Positions 1 through 11,634 of a stretch of DNA of 64,000 bases are shown here, piece after piece (within the stretch, counting starts at the first letter, position 1; every line of letters starts with the position of its first letter). The notes under the pieces are model-generated. The model was not told where the DNA came from and searched no databases. It was given only the letters and a program-made list of their open reading frames with translations. Source of the stretch: Argentina anserina (lineage: Eukaryota > Streptophyta > Magnoliopsida > Rosales > Rosaceae); NCBI RefSeq assembly GCF_933775445.1, contig NC_065877.1, positions 5,518,001 to 5,582,000 of the forward strand, given 5' to 3'. The position numbers and the translations under genes were made by a program.

Positions 1-1
1 T

Positions 2-403
2 GAAAAGACGCAACGTTTGAGATTTGAGGCAGCGAAGAACAACGTTGAGTTGGTGCAGCTAACGACACCAACTACCACAACATCTCAGATGAAAAACATT
101 GTCAGAGCGTCGGAGGGTTTCGTGTACCTGGTGAGTGCGACGGGAGTCACCGGGGCTCGTCCTAGCGTGAACCAACAAGTTCCGAGTCTCTTGAAAGAGA
201 TTAAGGAAGCAACAAGCAAGGCAGTGGCGGTTGGGTTCGGGTTGTCGAAGCCTGAGCATGTGAAGCAGGTGGCGGAGTGGGGAGCAGATGGTGCTATTGT
301 TGGTAGTGCCATTGTAAGGGTATTGGGTGAAGCTAAATCTCCATTGCATGGGTTGAGAGACCTTGAATCTTTCGCCAAAACTTTCAAGTCTGCTCTCCCG
401 TAA
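2..403 (+). CDS. TSA: Tryptophan synthase alpha-like gene, 3' part (upstream tandem copy)
   Basis: This is the C-terminal 133 residues of a tryptophan synthase alpha / indole-3-glycerol phosphate lyase family protein. The 5' part lies outside the window. The family splits indole-3-glycerol phosphate into indole and glyceraldehyde 3-phosphate in plastids. Visible are the loop motif GVTGAR, the phosphate-binding segment [11 protein letters not shown] and [12 protein letters not shown] near the end. The reading frame opens at base 2 and ends at TAA 401-403. It aligns almost base for base with 4679-5080 of the complete copy downstream, with scattered substitutions (for example K for N in AAKNNVEL). 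Similarity stops just after the stop codon. The frame is intact, so the copy may be functional, but its catalytic acids are not in view. Confidence 0.85.
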   Translation, partial: EKTQRLRFEAAKNNVELVQLTTPTTTTSQMKNIVRASEGFVYLVSATGVTGARPSVNQQVPSLLKEIKEATSKAVAVGFGLSKPEHVKQVAEWGADGAIVGSAIVRVLGEAKSPLHGLRDLESFAKTFKSALP

Positions 404-3400
404 TGATCTGTGCAATAGAAAGATTGGCAAGTTCGGGAAGCAGCCCACTCTCGGAGAGCCCAAATTCAAATTCCCAACGTGTCAATTAGTTATAGGTATG
501 TCTACTTCTCATCTCCTACTATATCTTCAGCGGCACCGTCGAATTGTGGTCCAATGAACTCCGGGCTGAAGAAGCAGCAAAGTGATCGGGTCGGTTCTGT
601 CGGAACGAAATGGCGCCGGGGAAAATGAGAAGCTGAGGAGGAAACTCGAAAGATTGGTGACCGGACGCGGAGCTGTGCCGGGGAGAAGACGGAGCAGAGA
701 GACTTGTGCACAGACGACGTCTGCGAAATAACGGCGAAGCGCTCGGAGAGTGGGTCTTTAACAGACGTTGCCTAGAAAGATTTTGAAAAACATGTTTTCA
801 CAGTTTCACTATTTGGGACCATGGCCTTTTCTTATTGAAATTTTTTCCCGGGGTGAAGGTTCACTTCATGCTAGTCTTACTAACGTGGCAGCACAGAGCC
901 ACAAATTTGGGTCAATCTTTTTATCTGACTAATGTCGTCTTGTCAATGTGTTATGGAGCAAAATTGCTAGCCACGCACTGTTTGTGCTGTGGTTGTTTGT
1001 TTCAAAAATATGCAGTTAATGGTCCCCCGTCCCTTCTCTTATTCCTTTCTTATGGACCCTTTTATGGTGATTATGGTCCCCCACCCCATCTTACTTTCTT
1101 TTTCTCATAAACAAAACTAAATCTGAGCACCACACTTTGGTGGAAGGGAGAAATAATTGGGTGTGGGTAATTAATTAGGGTTTGGGTTACGCTAATTATA
1201 GCCTTAGTTTTGAATTTTATTTTTTTTAATTTTAAGTTTAGAGTTCCAAGGGTTTTGAAATAGTTACAAAATTTTAATATTGTATAGTATATTAATTTGT
1301 TTTATATTTCTTCTTAAAAAATCAAATAGTGTAAATTTTGTACAAAAGTCATTTCTCTTTGCCTTCATAATATTTAACGTGTGATTAATTACCATGCACT
1401 CCACTTTCCTGTGTGTTTTCATGTATAGTTGTTCATGAAACCAAGGAATTAAGTTCAACAATACTAATAGCACATGATAATTTTTTTGATTAAAAAAACT
1501 GAATTTGATAAAACTCAATCTAACAATCTGATATCACTAAAGTAGTTTATATATTAGTGATAGTTGATCAATAAAGAAATAAAATTTGGTCACATATAGT
1601 GTTTTGTTGATTAACATGGAAAATTTTCCTCCATGTATAAAGATTATTATACATTAGTAGGCACTTTAGGAATTGAAAACTTACGTTCGGAATATTTTCG
1701 ATCGACACCAACCGATGTAACTAATATATATATATATTTACATACCCTATCAAAATTTTCGTCCGATTAAGGTATCATTTGGCCATCAAAACTAGAAGTT
1801 ATTAATGATTGTTATGTCGGATTAGGGACTCCAGTTACCCGATGAATGGAAGTTGAAAGCTTGTGACTCGCAGAGTACGCAAGGGAAACCATTGTAATTC
1901 AGGTAGAGATTCATTATTTATCTTGATTAGAGTTTTCCACAGTATTATTTAAAAATGGTGCATGTTGTGGTTTGGTTGTTTTAAATACAAATATATTAAC
2001 CAAACCGCAAGAGATGTGATGGCTTAAGAGTGGGGTGACACTGACTTCCTTAGATTCGATCCCTTACACTGGTTGTGCGAGTTTTGATCTTAAGGAAGGA
2101 CTCGAAACGTTGTGCATCTTGGTAGCAGACGCTCTTGCTACGCTTACCTATTACAGTATATTTGAGATAAAGCCGTGTAGTGGGTCTATATGACCGGTCA
2201 TCATTTATTATTCGGATATTGAGCCCATGTATTGAGAATCTTGCACCGATTCTTGAGTCAAGTATTTATTACAGTTTGTCATTCATTGATTTATTCTTTA
2301 AATTGGTTTTTCATTGCGCGGGCAAATATATATTTCAAAGCTAATTAAGACACCCTACATCAATGTGTCTATAGGTACTGTGTAATGTGTTTACATGTAC
2401 TGTGCATTGGTACGAGATAAGTGAGGATGGGGCAGGGGTCTGGTTCAGGTTTGTTAGACCACATGTTCATTGATTTCATTTTGAAAATCTATTCACTGTT
2501 TATGATTCATAGAACTTGGTTAAAGCTAGTTTTTGTTTAGTTTTATTAGAATTCTTTCTGGAATTTCGTTAATTCGAGTTTTCAGTTATATCAAGTTCTG
2601 GATGGACAAATGTATCTTTTAAAATAAAGATTTCACCTCAAACAAATTTGCCCTGCGTTTCTTTAAAATGTAAATCAAGTTTTTGGTTTATGTTTTAGAA
2701 ACTCGTGGCACTATGACATGCTTAAGTTGGAGAGGTGTAGTTTAAGGCGTTACACTGACCTTCATAAGACATATTTCATCATACGACTCTAATATGACAT
2801 TTTCTTCTTTGTGTATGAATCTACTTCAATGTTGATCAAACTAGACTATGATGGAGGTATATTAATTTTTCTTGCCTAGAGGAGCACGTTTAGCAAAACT
2901 TCCATTGATTTTTGTTTTGGTTTCAATTTGTTGTTGTTTAAATTTGTTGTGATTCATTCATGAGAAAAATTCTAACACATAAAGGGAGGTAATCGCTAAC
3001 AATAAGACATTGCCAATATCTTTGTTCTTTTAATCAAACAAGGAGCTCAAATACTACAATAAGTCAGTTGTAAGTCTAACTCACGACCTCTCACGTATAA
3101 AGGAGAAATTGATATCGACCAAATGGTGGGCGTTATAAATATGTTTTATTTAATACAAAAATAAATTCAAAACAATATTTCCTTTAATTTTAACTAAATT
3201 AAGATCCCCAAGTCACTAATTACATATAATCTAAAGTACTTGCTAAATTAATATCTAACAAGTTTGCCTCTCAAAGCAATTTTTACTATACATGCAACGT
3301 CTTGTTGTCTGCTTTGAAATCGGAAAGTTCATTTAAATGAACAAGATACCGGAAAAGTTGGCGTAGATCCCTTTATATCCATAACTCCATAGCTTATGAG

Positions 3401-4046
3401 GAGTAATTATTCTGTGTACCCGGAACACTACGTGACACTAACATATGGTGTACCCAGCCAATCATATTATTATATGGTATGATAAATATGCATGCGATGA
3501 AATGAGGAAATATTATTTAAATATAAGTAATCAATTAGAAACAAATACTATAAAAAATGAACTAATAACATTGAAAATATACGTCATGTAGACTATGTAC
3601 TGGGTACATATAATACTTTTTCGCTTATGAGTTAAAATCCTTCTCGTAAGAAAGGATTAATTGGGCAGTGCGCATATAACGTACGTATAGAGAGCCGCCT
3701 GCCATTCGGCTGGCATCCATCACTTCGCCACCCTCAGGCCTCAGCTAATTACGGCTAACGAATTTGCCTTGACATCATATTTATCAACTCTATGGGAAAA
3801 ATAGTGAGATTGGTGAGAGACAAGGATCGGCACTAGCCAGTCGGCCACGCTTGACCGGTGCTAGTAAGCTCAGGCCAGTACATCAACACATGGAAGCTGC
3901 TAGGGGAGTACTGTCGGGGCATTAAAATTTAAAAAAAGTTCTTTCACGTTTATGTTGTAACGAAAAGAACGTGTTTCATTACCGCGTAGTCGATTTCACA
4001 GTGGAGCTCCTATTTCACGTTTGACCAGTCTGGTCGATTATGAAGA
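404..4046. other. Intergenic DNA between the two TSA copies
   Basis: About 3.6 kb with no recognisable gene. Bases 540-780 are GC-richer than their surroundings and open on the minus strand for about 70 codons without an ATG, which could be a scrap of a first exon. I cannot assign it. The rest is AT-rich, with a short TA run near 1722-1738. Confidence 0.5.
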
Positions 4047-4053
4047 TATAAAT
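4047..4053 (+). promoter_or_regulatory. Probable TATA box of the complete TSA gene
   Basis: TATAAAT lies 70 bases upstream of the ATG at 4124. That spacing leaves a leader of about 40 bases. Confidence 0.5.
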
Positions 4054-4123
4054 CCATGTAAGTTCATATCACACCATCACACAACTAGCTAGTAAGATAT
4101 CAGACACATACATTTTGCTCAAC

Positions 4124-5080
4124 ATGGCTATTCCTACTTCAGAGTTTCTCCAACTGAGTACAAGGAAACCTAAAAATCCATTTCATCATCTTCATTTGCC
4201 ATCACAAAAAGCATCAAGTCTTTCAATTAAGAAACTACTTTGGCCAAATCCAAAAGCTGCTCTCACCCTCACTCGTGCCCCTACCATAAGTATCTCACAA
4301 ACTTTCACAGAATTGAAATCACAAGGGAAAGTGGCATTCATCCCCTACATCACTGCCGGCGATCCAGATCTCTCGACAACCTCTCAAGCCTTGAAGGTGC
4401 TCGATTCTTGTGGAGCCGATGTAATCGAACTAGGCATACCCTGCTCTGATCCTTCGCTAGACGGTCCGGTGATTCGCGCTTCAGCCTCACGTTCCTTGGC
4501 AGGAGGAACAAAGTTCAACCACATCATCTCAATGCTAGAGGACGTTGTTCCGCAATTGTCGTGCCCTATCACTTTATTATCCTACTCTAAACCTATTATC
4601 AGGCATGGAATCGAAAACTTCATGTTGGCCATAAGCCAGGCCGGAGTACGGGGGCTTGTGGTTCCCGATGTCCCTTTTGAAAAGACGCAACGTTTGAGAT
4701 TTGAAGCAGCGAATAACAACGTTGAGTTGGTGCAGCTAACGACACCAACTACCACAACATCTCAGATGAAAAACATTGTCCGAGCGTCGGAGGGTTTCGT
4801 GTACCTGGTGAGTGCGTTGGGGGTCACCGGGGCTCGTCCGCGTGTGAACCAACAAGTTCCAAATCTCTTGAGGGAGATTAAGGAGGTGACAAACAAGGCA
4901 GTGGCAGTTGGGTTCGGGTTGTCAAAGCCTGAGCATGTGAAGCAGGTGGCGGAGTGGGGAGCAGATGGTGCTATTGTTGGTAGTGCCATAGTTAAGGTAC
5001 TGGGTGAAGCTAAATCTCCATTGCATGGGTTGAGAGACCTTGAATCTTTTGCTAAATCTTTCAAGTCTGCTCTCCCCTGA
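4124..5080 (+). CDS. TSA: Tryptophan synthase alpha-like / indole-3-glycerol phosphate lyase
   Basis: A single-exon gene of 318 residues, close to the usual plant length. ATG at 4124 is chosen because it opens a Ser/Lys/Pro-rich plastid transit peptide of about 55 residues; a TTG nine bases upstream is only an in-frame extension. The TIM-barrel begins near residue 61 with [13 protein letters not shown]. The two catalytic acids of the family are present: Glu102 in IELGIP and Asp113 in LDGP. The loop GVTGAR and the phosphate site [11 protein letters not shown] follow. Several usually invariant neighbours differ: SDPSLDGP instead of SDPLADGP, and LLSYSKP where the family normally has a YYNP-type motif. 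It could be the housekeeping alpha subunit or a stand-alone indole synthase; the divergence and tandem copy favour the second, as inference. Confidence 0.9.
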   Translation: MAIPTSEFLQLSTRKPKNPFHHLHLPSQKASSLSIKKLLWPNPKAALTLTRAPTISISQTFTELKSQGKVAFIPYITAGDPDLSTTSQALKVLDSCGADVIELGIPCSDPSLDGPVIRASASRSLAGGTKFNHIISMLEDVVPQLSCPITLLSYSKPIIRHGIENFMLAISQAGVRGLVVPDVPFEKTQRLRFEAANNNVELVQLTTPTTTTSQMKNIVRASEGFVYLVSALGVTGARPRVNQQVPNLLREIKEVTNKAVAVGFGLSKPEHVKQVAEWGADGAIVGSAIVKVLGEAKSPLHGLRDLESFAKSFKSALP

Positions 5081-6008
5081 TGATCAAATATAACAAAATT
5101 ACAACTGAAAATTTGGATGATGGATTCTGAAATATACGTAAGTTCCAATAGTTTCACTAAAACGAAATATGTAAAAAAAAGAAAAATCGAGCAGGGAATC
5201 ACGTACCACAAGTTCAAAAGTTTGGTAGACCAAGTTAATACATCTTGTGGCCATGGCTTTTTCTATCGGAATATGTACGTTCAGAAGAATTTTGAAACGT
5301 GGAACTTACATATAGTAACTTTCTGGGTTTGGTGTTGGTATCTCTTATAAATACTAAGGAGATGGGCATGCTCCTTTGCGAGCCTTAATGCGCCATCAAT
5401 AGTATATTGTATGATTTGTATCGGATAAGTTACATTATCTAATAATTATCTACGCTGCCTATCTCAATAAGTCAATATTAAACAAGAGTTCTATTAAAGT
5501 GTTAAGTACTACAGTCTACAGGTCCTGTTTTTTTGCAAATAAAGAACAGCGCACTGATTGAGTCTCTAAACGGATTCTGATTATTAAATGTAAAGGTTGG
5601 ACAAGTCAAGACTCAAAACTCAAAAGATAGTGCAAATAATATCGATCCTTGCTACAACTCTATCCCTCTAAATTTAGCTAGGGTTCCATCACGATCATGC
5701 AGCAAGGCAATGTCATTATGCACGTACTCACCGATCTATCACCATCTTAATTATTATCAGCTTATTAGAAGCGAATGACTCTAATTAATTAAATGAATTA
5801 GTTGACTAGTATAGGTTAATTATCTCAACAAGAATATTAGCTAGCTGAATATATGTAGTTGTCAATTTCATGTCTAAGGTGGTCAGACTCATAACTGACT
5901 ATACTGACGTCATCGAAAAAAAAAACGATTACACTCACCTCAGAAACGAAGAAGGCCATTATGGTCAGTGTCACAATAGTCGAGCCCAAGAACGTACAGT
6001 GCTGGGAG
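5081..6008. other. Intergenic DNA
   Basis: AT-rich spacer between the TSA gene and the first GILT gene, with no supported gene. A run of alternating TA at 6009-6019, about 50 bases before the GILT start codon, may be its TATA box. Confidence 0.5.
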
Positions 6009-6069
6009 CCATATATATATGCATGCTTCTCGTAGATTAGGGGTACCAACCTGCTAATAAGCATTCAGA

Positions 6070-7206
6070 ATGGCTTCTCTTAAGCTCTTGTTTTCCATGC
6101 TTATTGTTCTAACTTCTGTGCTGTCCATTCATGCGTCTTATTCTTCTTTTGAAAATGACAGCATCAATGACGTCCTTGAATTCAAGAAAGTTAACCTCTC
6201 TCTGTATTATGAAACTCTTTGCCCGGCCTGTGCGAGCTTCATTGTAAATGATCTGGCAGCTAAGTTATTCGATCACAACGAGGATCTCATAAGCATTATC
6301 AACCTCAGGCTAGTTCCATATGGAAATGCTCAGGTTCAAGAACCTAACAAGACCATCACTTGCCAGGTCACATTTCCCATCTTCATCACCTGCATCTTTG
6401 TTTTTAATTTGTCTTCTTTCCTGCTTGTGTGATTGGATAAATTCATTCTATTTTGCATCATATTCTGCAGCATGGCCTAGACGAATGCTACTTTAACAGT
6501 ATCGAAGCCTGTGCAATCCATCTCTGGTCAGATGTGGTAAGGCCATCTTTCAATATATGGCTTAACGTCTAAAGATGAATATTTCCACTTATCATACTCT
6601 CTTTTACGATTACAATAGGTCTATCAGAACACAACGTAGTTAATGTAGATATAATTTTACTCTATCTCTTCTTCACGTCTCGCATCTTATTACCTGTAAC
6701 GATCTGATGCAGAAGCAGCATTTCGATTTCATTCATTGTCTTGAGAGAAAGCTCATCGAAGGAGTTCAGCCGAAAGAACATGCTTGGGCATCTTGTTGTG
6801 AAGAACTTAAGATTGATCCAGGTCGTTTAGGAAAATGCTACGACACTGGATATGAGAAGCAGGTAGTTCACACTATTTCACAGCTAGCAGCATATTGTTT
6901 GTTCTCCAATCCAAGTTAAAGCTCATGTGTACATATATACGTACTTCAATATTGCTGACCATATCCAATGAATTAACTGGATGTAGCTTATACTACAAAA
7001 TGCTAATGAAACGGAACACCTCGTTCCGGCTCATCAATATGTACCATGGGTGGTTGTTGACGGACAACCGCTGAAGGATGTAAGCATTTGATGTCTATCT
7101 CTTTGTAATTCTCGATCCTATTCTCTCAAAGAGTTTATATTATTGAACTCTTTATATATGGATGCAGGATTTCCAAAATTTTGTGAGCTATGTCTGCAAC
7201 GCGTAA
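6070..7206 (+). CDS. GILT: GILT-type thiol reductase, copy 1 (early stop in last exon)
   Basis: Gamma-interferon-inducible lysosomal thiol reductase family; these reduce disulfides in acidic compartments. Exons by GT-AG sites and protein match: 6070-6366, 6471-6536, 6713-6862, 6987-7079 and 7168-7206, giving 214 residues. Residues 1-23 are a signal peptide. The redox pair is CPAC (Cys51, Cys54). The family signature CQHG-x2-EC-x2-N-x4-C is complete and spans the exon 1/2 junction. The last exon reads FVSYVCNA and then TAA. In copy 2 the same place reads ICEAYQG, so a Tyr codon has become a stop. The frame stays open after it (KDSPKPKAC), showing the lost C-terminus. The active site is complete, so a shortened enzyme may still work, but it could be an early pseudogene. 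Confidence 0.85.
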
Positions 7207-8619
7207 AAGGACAGTCCGAAACCAAAGGCTTGCGGATCACAACCACGCAACACCGATTCAGGTGGAAAGGCGAACTCGAGACTGGAAGGATGCTATAAAG
7301 GTGTACGCGTGGGGAGCTGAAGCTTCAGCCTATATACGCATGGTTCTGCATCATCCATTAATTTGCTCTGGGAAGCAATGGTGATCTATTAGCATCATAA
7401 AATAAATAAAGGACTAGCATAATATTGTTCCAAGATCATTTACGCTACGTTTGTTTGGTTTAACAACTATGAATGAAAAATATGAGTTAAAAGAAAGTTG
7501 CTCCACATTTTTCATCTTCCATGTTAAAGATAAAGACAGCCAGATCCAAGGTTAATTCAGAAGTGAGAGCAACTTAAACCATTTGCTCGTTAAGTATATG
7601 CAAACATGCAGTTGGCTTCACTGCCTTCACATGCAGAGTAGTTTGAGCCATCACAAAATTAGAGAATTTTCACATCCCAAGAATAGATCGACTTCTATTC
7701 TCCAAATTCTCAACCTCCGAATCTGACCACTATAGATCCCATGCACTAGTGATCTCTACATACCGCACCTCAAAGCGAGCAGCAAAAGGATGAGACAGGA
7801 AACTCACCCAGCGGTTGGACTCACATTTGCACTTAAAGGTGAGTTTTGTAATTGGGAGGAAATTGATCAAGTGAGACCGATTAGATACTGTTCCTACTCC
7901 AACAAGAGCAGCCTGTGATTGATGCTACCACCACGTTTTTACCTTCATATGCAGCACCTTTGTTTGTACTGTTTGTACTCTAGTGCTTTGTATGTTACCT
8001 GTAATTGATCACGCATAAATATGTGAACGGATCGGAGGTTTACCATAAGAAAAGCAATTACACTAGGAAATCCCAACTTTCATGTTAGTAAATTGATAAT
8101 AACTCTATCAAAGAAAAAGTAGAAGTCACAACAATGTGAAAAATGGAAGATTGAGTCAGGATGAGCCTCCTCTATGATTTTCAATTGATTTTTTTTTGCT
8201 TATATCCTGAGTTTATTAGTCACTATAGCCTGGACAGCAACAGCAACAGCCACAGCAACTCTAGCTGATTTCAAAAGGATAGCTGGATGGCAAACTTATA
8301 ATAGAGAAATTTCTACTATAATCGTAGAGAAGGATAGCTGGATGGCAAAAACGGTTTTGAAAGGGAAATTCCTTTTGAAAAGAAGTATTCGAGTTTTTAA
8401 ATACAGTCATAAAATGTGGTCAATAAACCACCATGAGTTATTGCATTTCTAATTTTAGAGGATTGAAAGTGATCAACATAGAGAAAGTGGAGGGGGAAGT
8501 GTCATCCTACTTATTTAAGAAATGATATGAAGAGTCATCATCTCTCAACATGTTTGAGATTCAAGAGTGAGAATACAGAAAGGTGACTTACCCAGCTCAA
8601 CTCTTATCTGGCCAAGTGC
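7207..8619. other. Residual GILT 3' codons, then intergenic DNA
   Basis: Bases 7207-7260 still resemble the C-terminal codons that follow the premature stop. After that there is no gene. An 18-base direct repeat containing GGATAGCTGGATGGCAAA occurs near 8276 and 8333. Confidence 0.5.
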
Positions 8620-8627
8620 TATATAAG
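8620..8627 (+). promoter_or_regulatory. Probable TATA box of GILT copy 2
   Basis: TATATAAG lies 65 bases upstream of the ATG at 8685, a normal plant spacing. Confidence 0.5.
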
Positions 8628-8684
8628 CGTACACTTTAGTACTACTGTGAAAACTGGTGAAAAGCAAGCTGTGATAAGCAACTA

Positions 8685-9985
8685 ATGGCTTTTCGTAAGT
8701 TCTTCTCCATCACTGTTCTAACTGCTCTGATCTCACTCTGCACCAATGCTCCGTCTCCTGAGGACTACAATTGCTTTCCTCAGAAACTTAACCTGACTAT
8801 ATATTACGACACCCTCAGCTCCTACTGTGAGGAATTCTTCGTATATGAACTCCCAAAGGCATTTGAGCTGGATCTCATGGACATTATCAACCTCCGGCTG
8901 GTACCATATGGAAATGCCTACATCCAAGAACCCAACAACACCATCATTTGCCAGGTTCATATTTCCCACCTTCCTCGTACTTTATTCTCTGGGCCCTTTT
9001 TCTTTTTATGGTTTGTTGACATGGTATTTCCATGTGCATATGTGCTGCAGAATGGCCCAGCTGAATGCTACTTGAACAGTATAGGAGCTTGTGTAATCAA
9101 CATCTGGCCGGATGTGGTAAGCTTCTTTACAAGTAACCGAAGTTTCTCTTTTGCACCATAAACAAAGAATTTTGTTCCTCTTCAGTCTTTTGTCACTTTC
9201 CCAGTCCTGTAATGATTTGGTTGAAACCTGTCAAAGAGCTATCATAAATCTTATAGTAACACAATTTACAAGACATGAAAAGAGTGGCTTTGTTCTTACT
9301 TCACCATCTCTTTAATTGTCATGTAGAATACGCATTTCCATTTTATTAAATGTGTAGCATGGCAAAACTTGGGAAGATTACAGTTAATAGAAGATGAATG
9401 GAGATCTTGTTCTAGAATAATAAAGCTGGATGACAAATCTGTCTCAGATTGCTACAAAAGCGGATCTGCGAAAAAGGTGTACAGTTTTAGTTTCCTGTAT
9501 TTTGTTGGTTCTTAGTACATGTTGAATTTCTCTCATGTGTATGCATATGAATATGTGTATGTTTGTGATTCCAAACTCTTGCTGATAAGCAACAAATATT
9601 GAATGCAGCTTCTATTACAATACGCTATTGAAACAAACCACCTAGATCCTCCTCATACAAATGTGCCATGGGTTGTCATCAATAAGCAACCTTTATACTA
9701 TGTAAATCCCCCTCTCTATCTCTCTCTGTTTTTCTCTCTCACACACAGACAAAGCACTAAACTTTTTACATTCTCAAAAAAAAAAAGGTATAATTTTTTT
9801 CTATCTGTATGCAGGACTACAAGAACTTTCTAAGCTACATCTGTGAGGCATACCAAGGCCATCCTAAACCTTCGGCCTGCACACCAATTCTCTTCAGCTC
9901 AGCTAAAAAGTCAAACTCGACCCACTTCCATATATATTACTATCTGCTACACCTATTGTTCTGCGCAGCATTTCTAATCAACTAA
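8685..9985 (+). CDS. GILT: GILT-like protein, copy 2, with degenerate redox motif
   Basis: Same five-exon structure as copy 1, with exons 2, 3 and 4 of identical length: 8685-8954, 9051-9116, 9327-9476, 9609-9701 and 9815-9985 (249 residues). Residues 1-22 form a signal peptide. The active-site motif, CPAC in copy 1, reads SSYC here (Ser45, Cys48), so the first cysteine is lost. The signature CQHG reads CQNG (Asn91), while EC-x2-N-x4-C is kept. All frames are open and all splice sites canonical, so this looks like a gene kept for another role, not a random wreck. The C-terminus, absent from copy 1, ends in a hydrophobic stretch (HIYYYLLHLLFCAAFLIN) that could be a membrane tail or GPI-anchor signal. 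Thiol-reductase activity is doubtful. Confidence 0.85.
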
Positions 9986-11634
9986 ACTTTTAAATAATAG
10001 TACAAGCTTATACGTGGTGTTTTGATATGAAGTTACAGTGGTGTACTTTGAGTTAAACATATATATGTTTCAAAAAAATTGAATTGGTTAACATTTTATT
10101 ACCTGCTTCATGATATCTAGTACAGCATACAGAGAGATAATTCCTTATTCCTTAACGCATCATGATCTGAATGAGAAATTCTACTCTATCATGCAATTAG
10201 TCTTCCAGAAAACAACAACTAAGATTCGATGGAAATGTTTCTGTGATGGATACCTGGAATTGGACACCTTTTAGTGTTCACATGTTCATCTAATTAGTGG
10301 AAACCATACTGATAGTTGTTGTTATCAACCATACTTGTAGCGAAACCATACTGGAAGTAAATTTTCAGTCTTAGATTTGTGTATTATGTATACTAACAAT
10401 ATGGTTCACATCTACAAGTATGGTTTCCACTCCTTGGATGAATATGTGACCTTAGTATAGAGGAAATATGTCCTTTTTGGAACTGTCAGACAGAACTACA
10501 GTATCAAACAAGTTACTACCAAATACTCCCAAGAGTTAAGCTCAACCACAACATGAAATTGAGCCATTTGGCAGGACTTGAATGATTTACAATTCAGGTA
10601 TAGTAAAGTGGTATGACAGATAATATCTAACAGGCCCCAAAATATGAGTTTCAACATGTTTTTCAGGGTATGTAATATACTCTATGCATGATACAAAGAA
10701 AGAACACAGTTCTGCTTCTTAAATGCAATAGTTGAGCAAGTCAAGGCTAGAATGACACTGCAGTCTGGCACTTATACCACTTCCAATTTTAGCACAGGCT
10801 TAGGAAACTGAAACTTAAAGAAACAGGGAATGAGGGTCCTACCCTTAATTTTGCAGAACTGCCTGCCCGCTTGAAGGTTTGCTGGAGAGTGGAGACAAAG
10901 ATTATCGTGTTTTATTTTCAGAGTGGATGGCTTCTAAGTGAAATCCAATCACCAACAAGCAGCACCTGCCAACGCAAAATCCCATATGATTATTCAGTCA
11001 TCCATTATCACTCCAACTGCCAATTAAAAGACTTTAAGAGCATGAGAGATTAGTCATCTCAAATTAGCTAAAATGTAATACAGGTAATTGCCAGAATCAA
11101 TAACACCTTTAACATCTATGTCAAATTTCAATTTGCAGCAGGTATATATATACACATGCTATTTGTAGCTTCAGTGTAGTACCTTCAAACTTCTGACACA
11201 AGAAATGGAGACGATCACTGTCTTCAGAAGTGTTTTAGTAGTGTCCAAGTCTACAAAAACAGACAGTCATCATCGTCAAACCAAGGGTCAGAGCATCCGC
11301 TAATGGCCCTGATTAATTGTATGAGTAGGTTGGAGGCAATATATCCAGGCAAAAAAAAAGTTAGAAGTTAAAGTAGGTTGGCTATCTAACACAATTTCTT
11401 GTGTTCTCCAATACATCACAATCATATAACTTAAACATAGGTAACAACTGTCCCAAAATTAGCCCAATTGGCACCAACAAGATTCTCAATAATCAGCTTT
11501 TAACTTGTGCGTTACAATGTCATCATAACTTACAAACTATCAAATGATTACTTCTCCAGCAACACAGACGAATAAAAACCAAAATATTGCACAACATTAT
11601 ACAAAGTTATCTCAGGGGAAAGATGGAATATCTA
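9986..11634. other. Intergenic DNA
   Basis: No supported gene. A small inverted-repeat element at 10276-10451 is listed separately. The rest is unremarkable AT-rich DNA. Confidence 0.5.
10276..10451. repeat. Small MITE-like inverted repeat
   Basis: The two ends are imperfect inverted repeats of about 35 bases: the left reads GTTCACATGTTCATC and then GTGGAAACCATACT, and the right end complements this. A TAGT lies just outside each end. Size and structure suggest a MITE, but superfamily and target duplication are unclear. Confidence 0.45.

Noticed and set aside
502..711. Minus-strand 69-codon frame in GC-rich DNA
   Set aside because: Starts at GTG, no family match I can name. It may be a first-exon scrap but evidence is too thin for a gene call.
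835..1110. 91-codon plus-strand frame
   Set aside because: No recognisable motif, no ATG context, and it overlaps ordinary AT-rich spacer.
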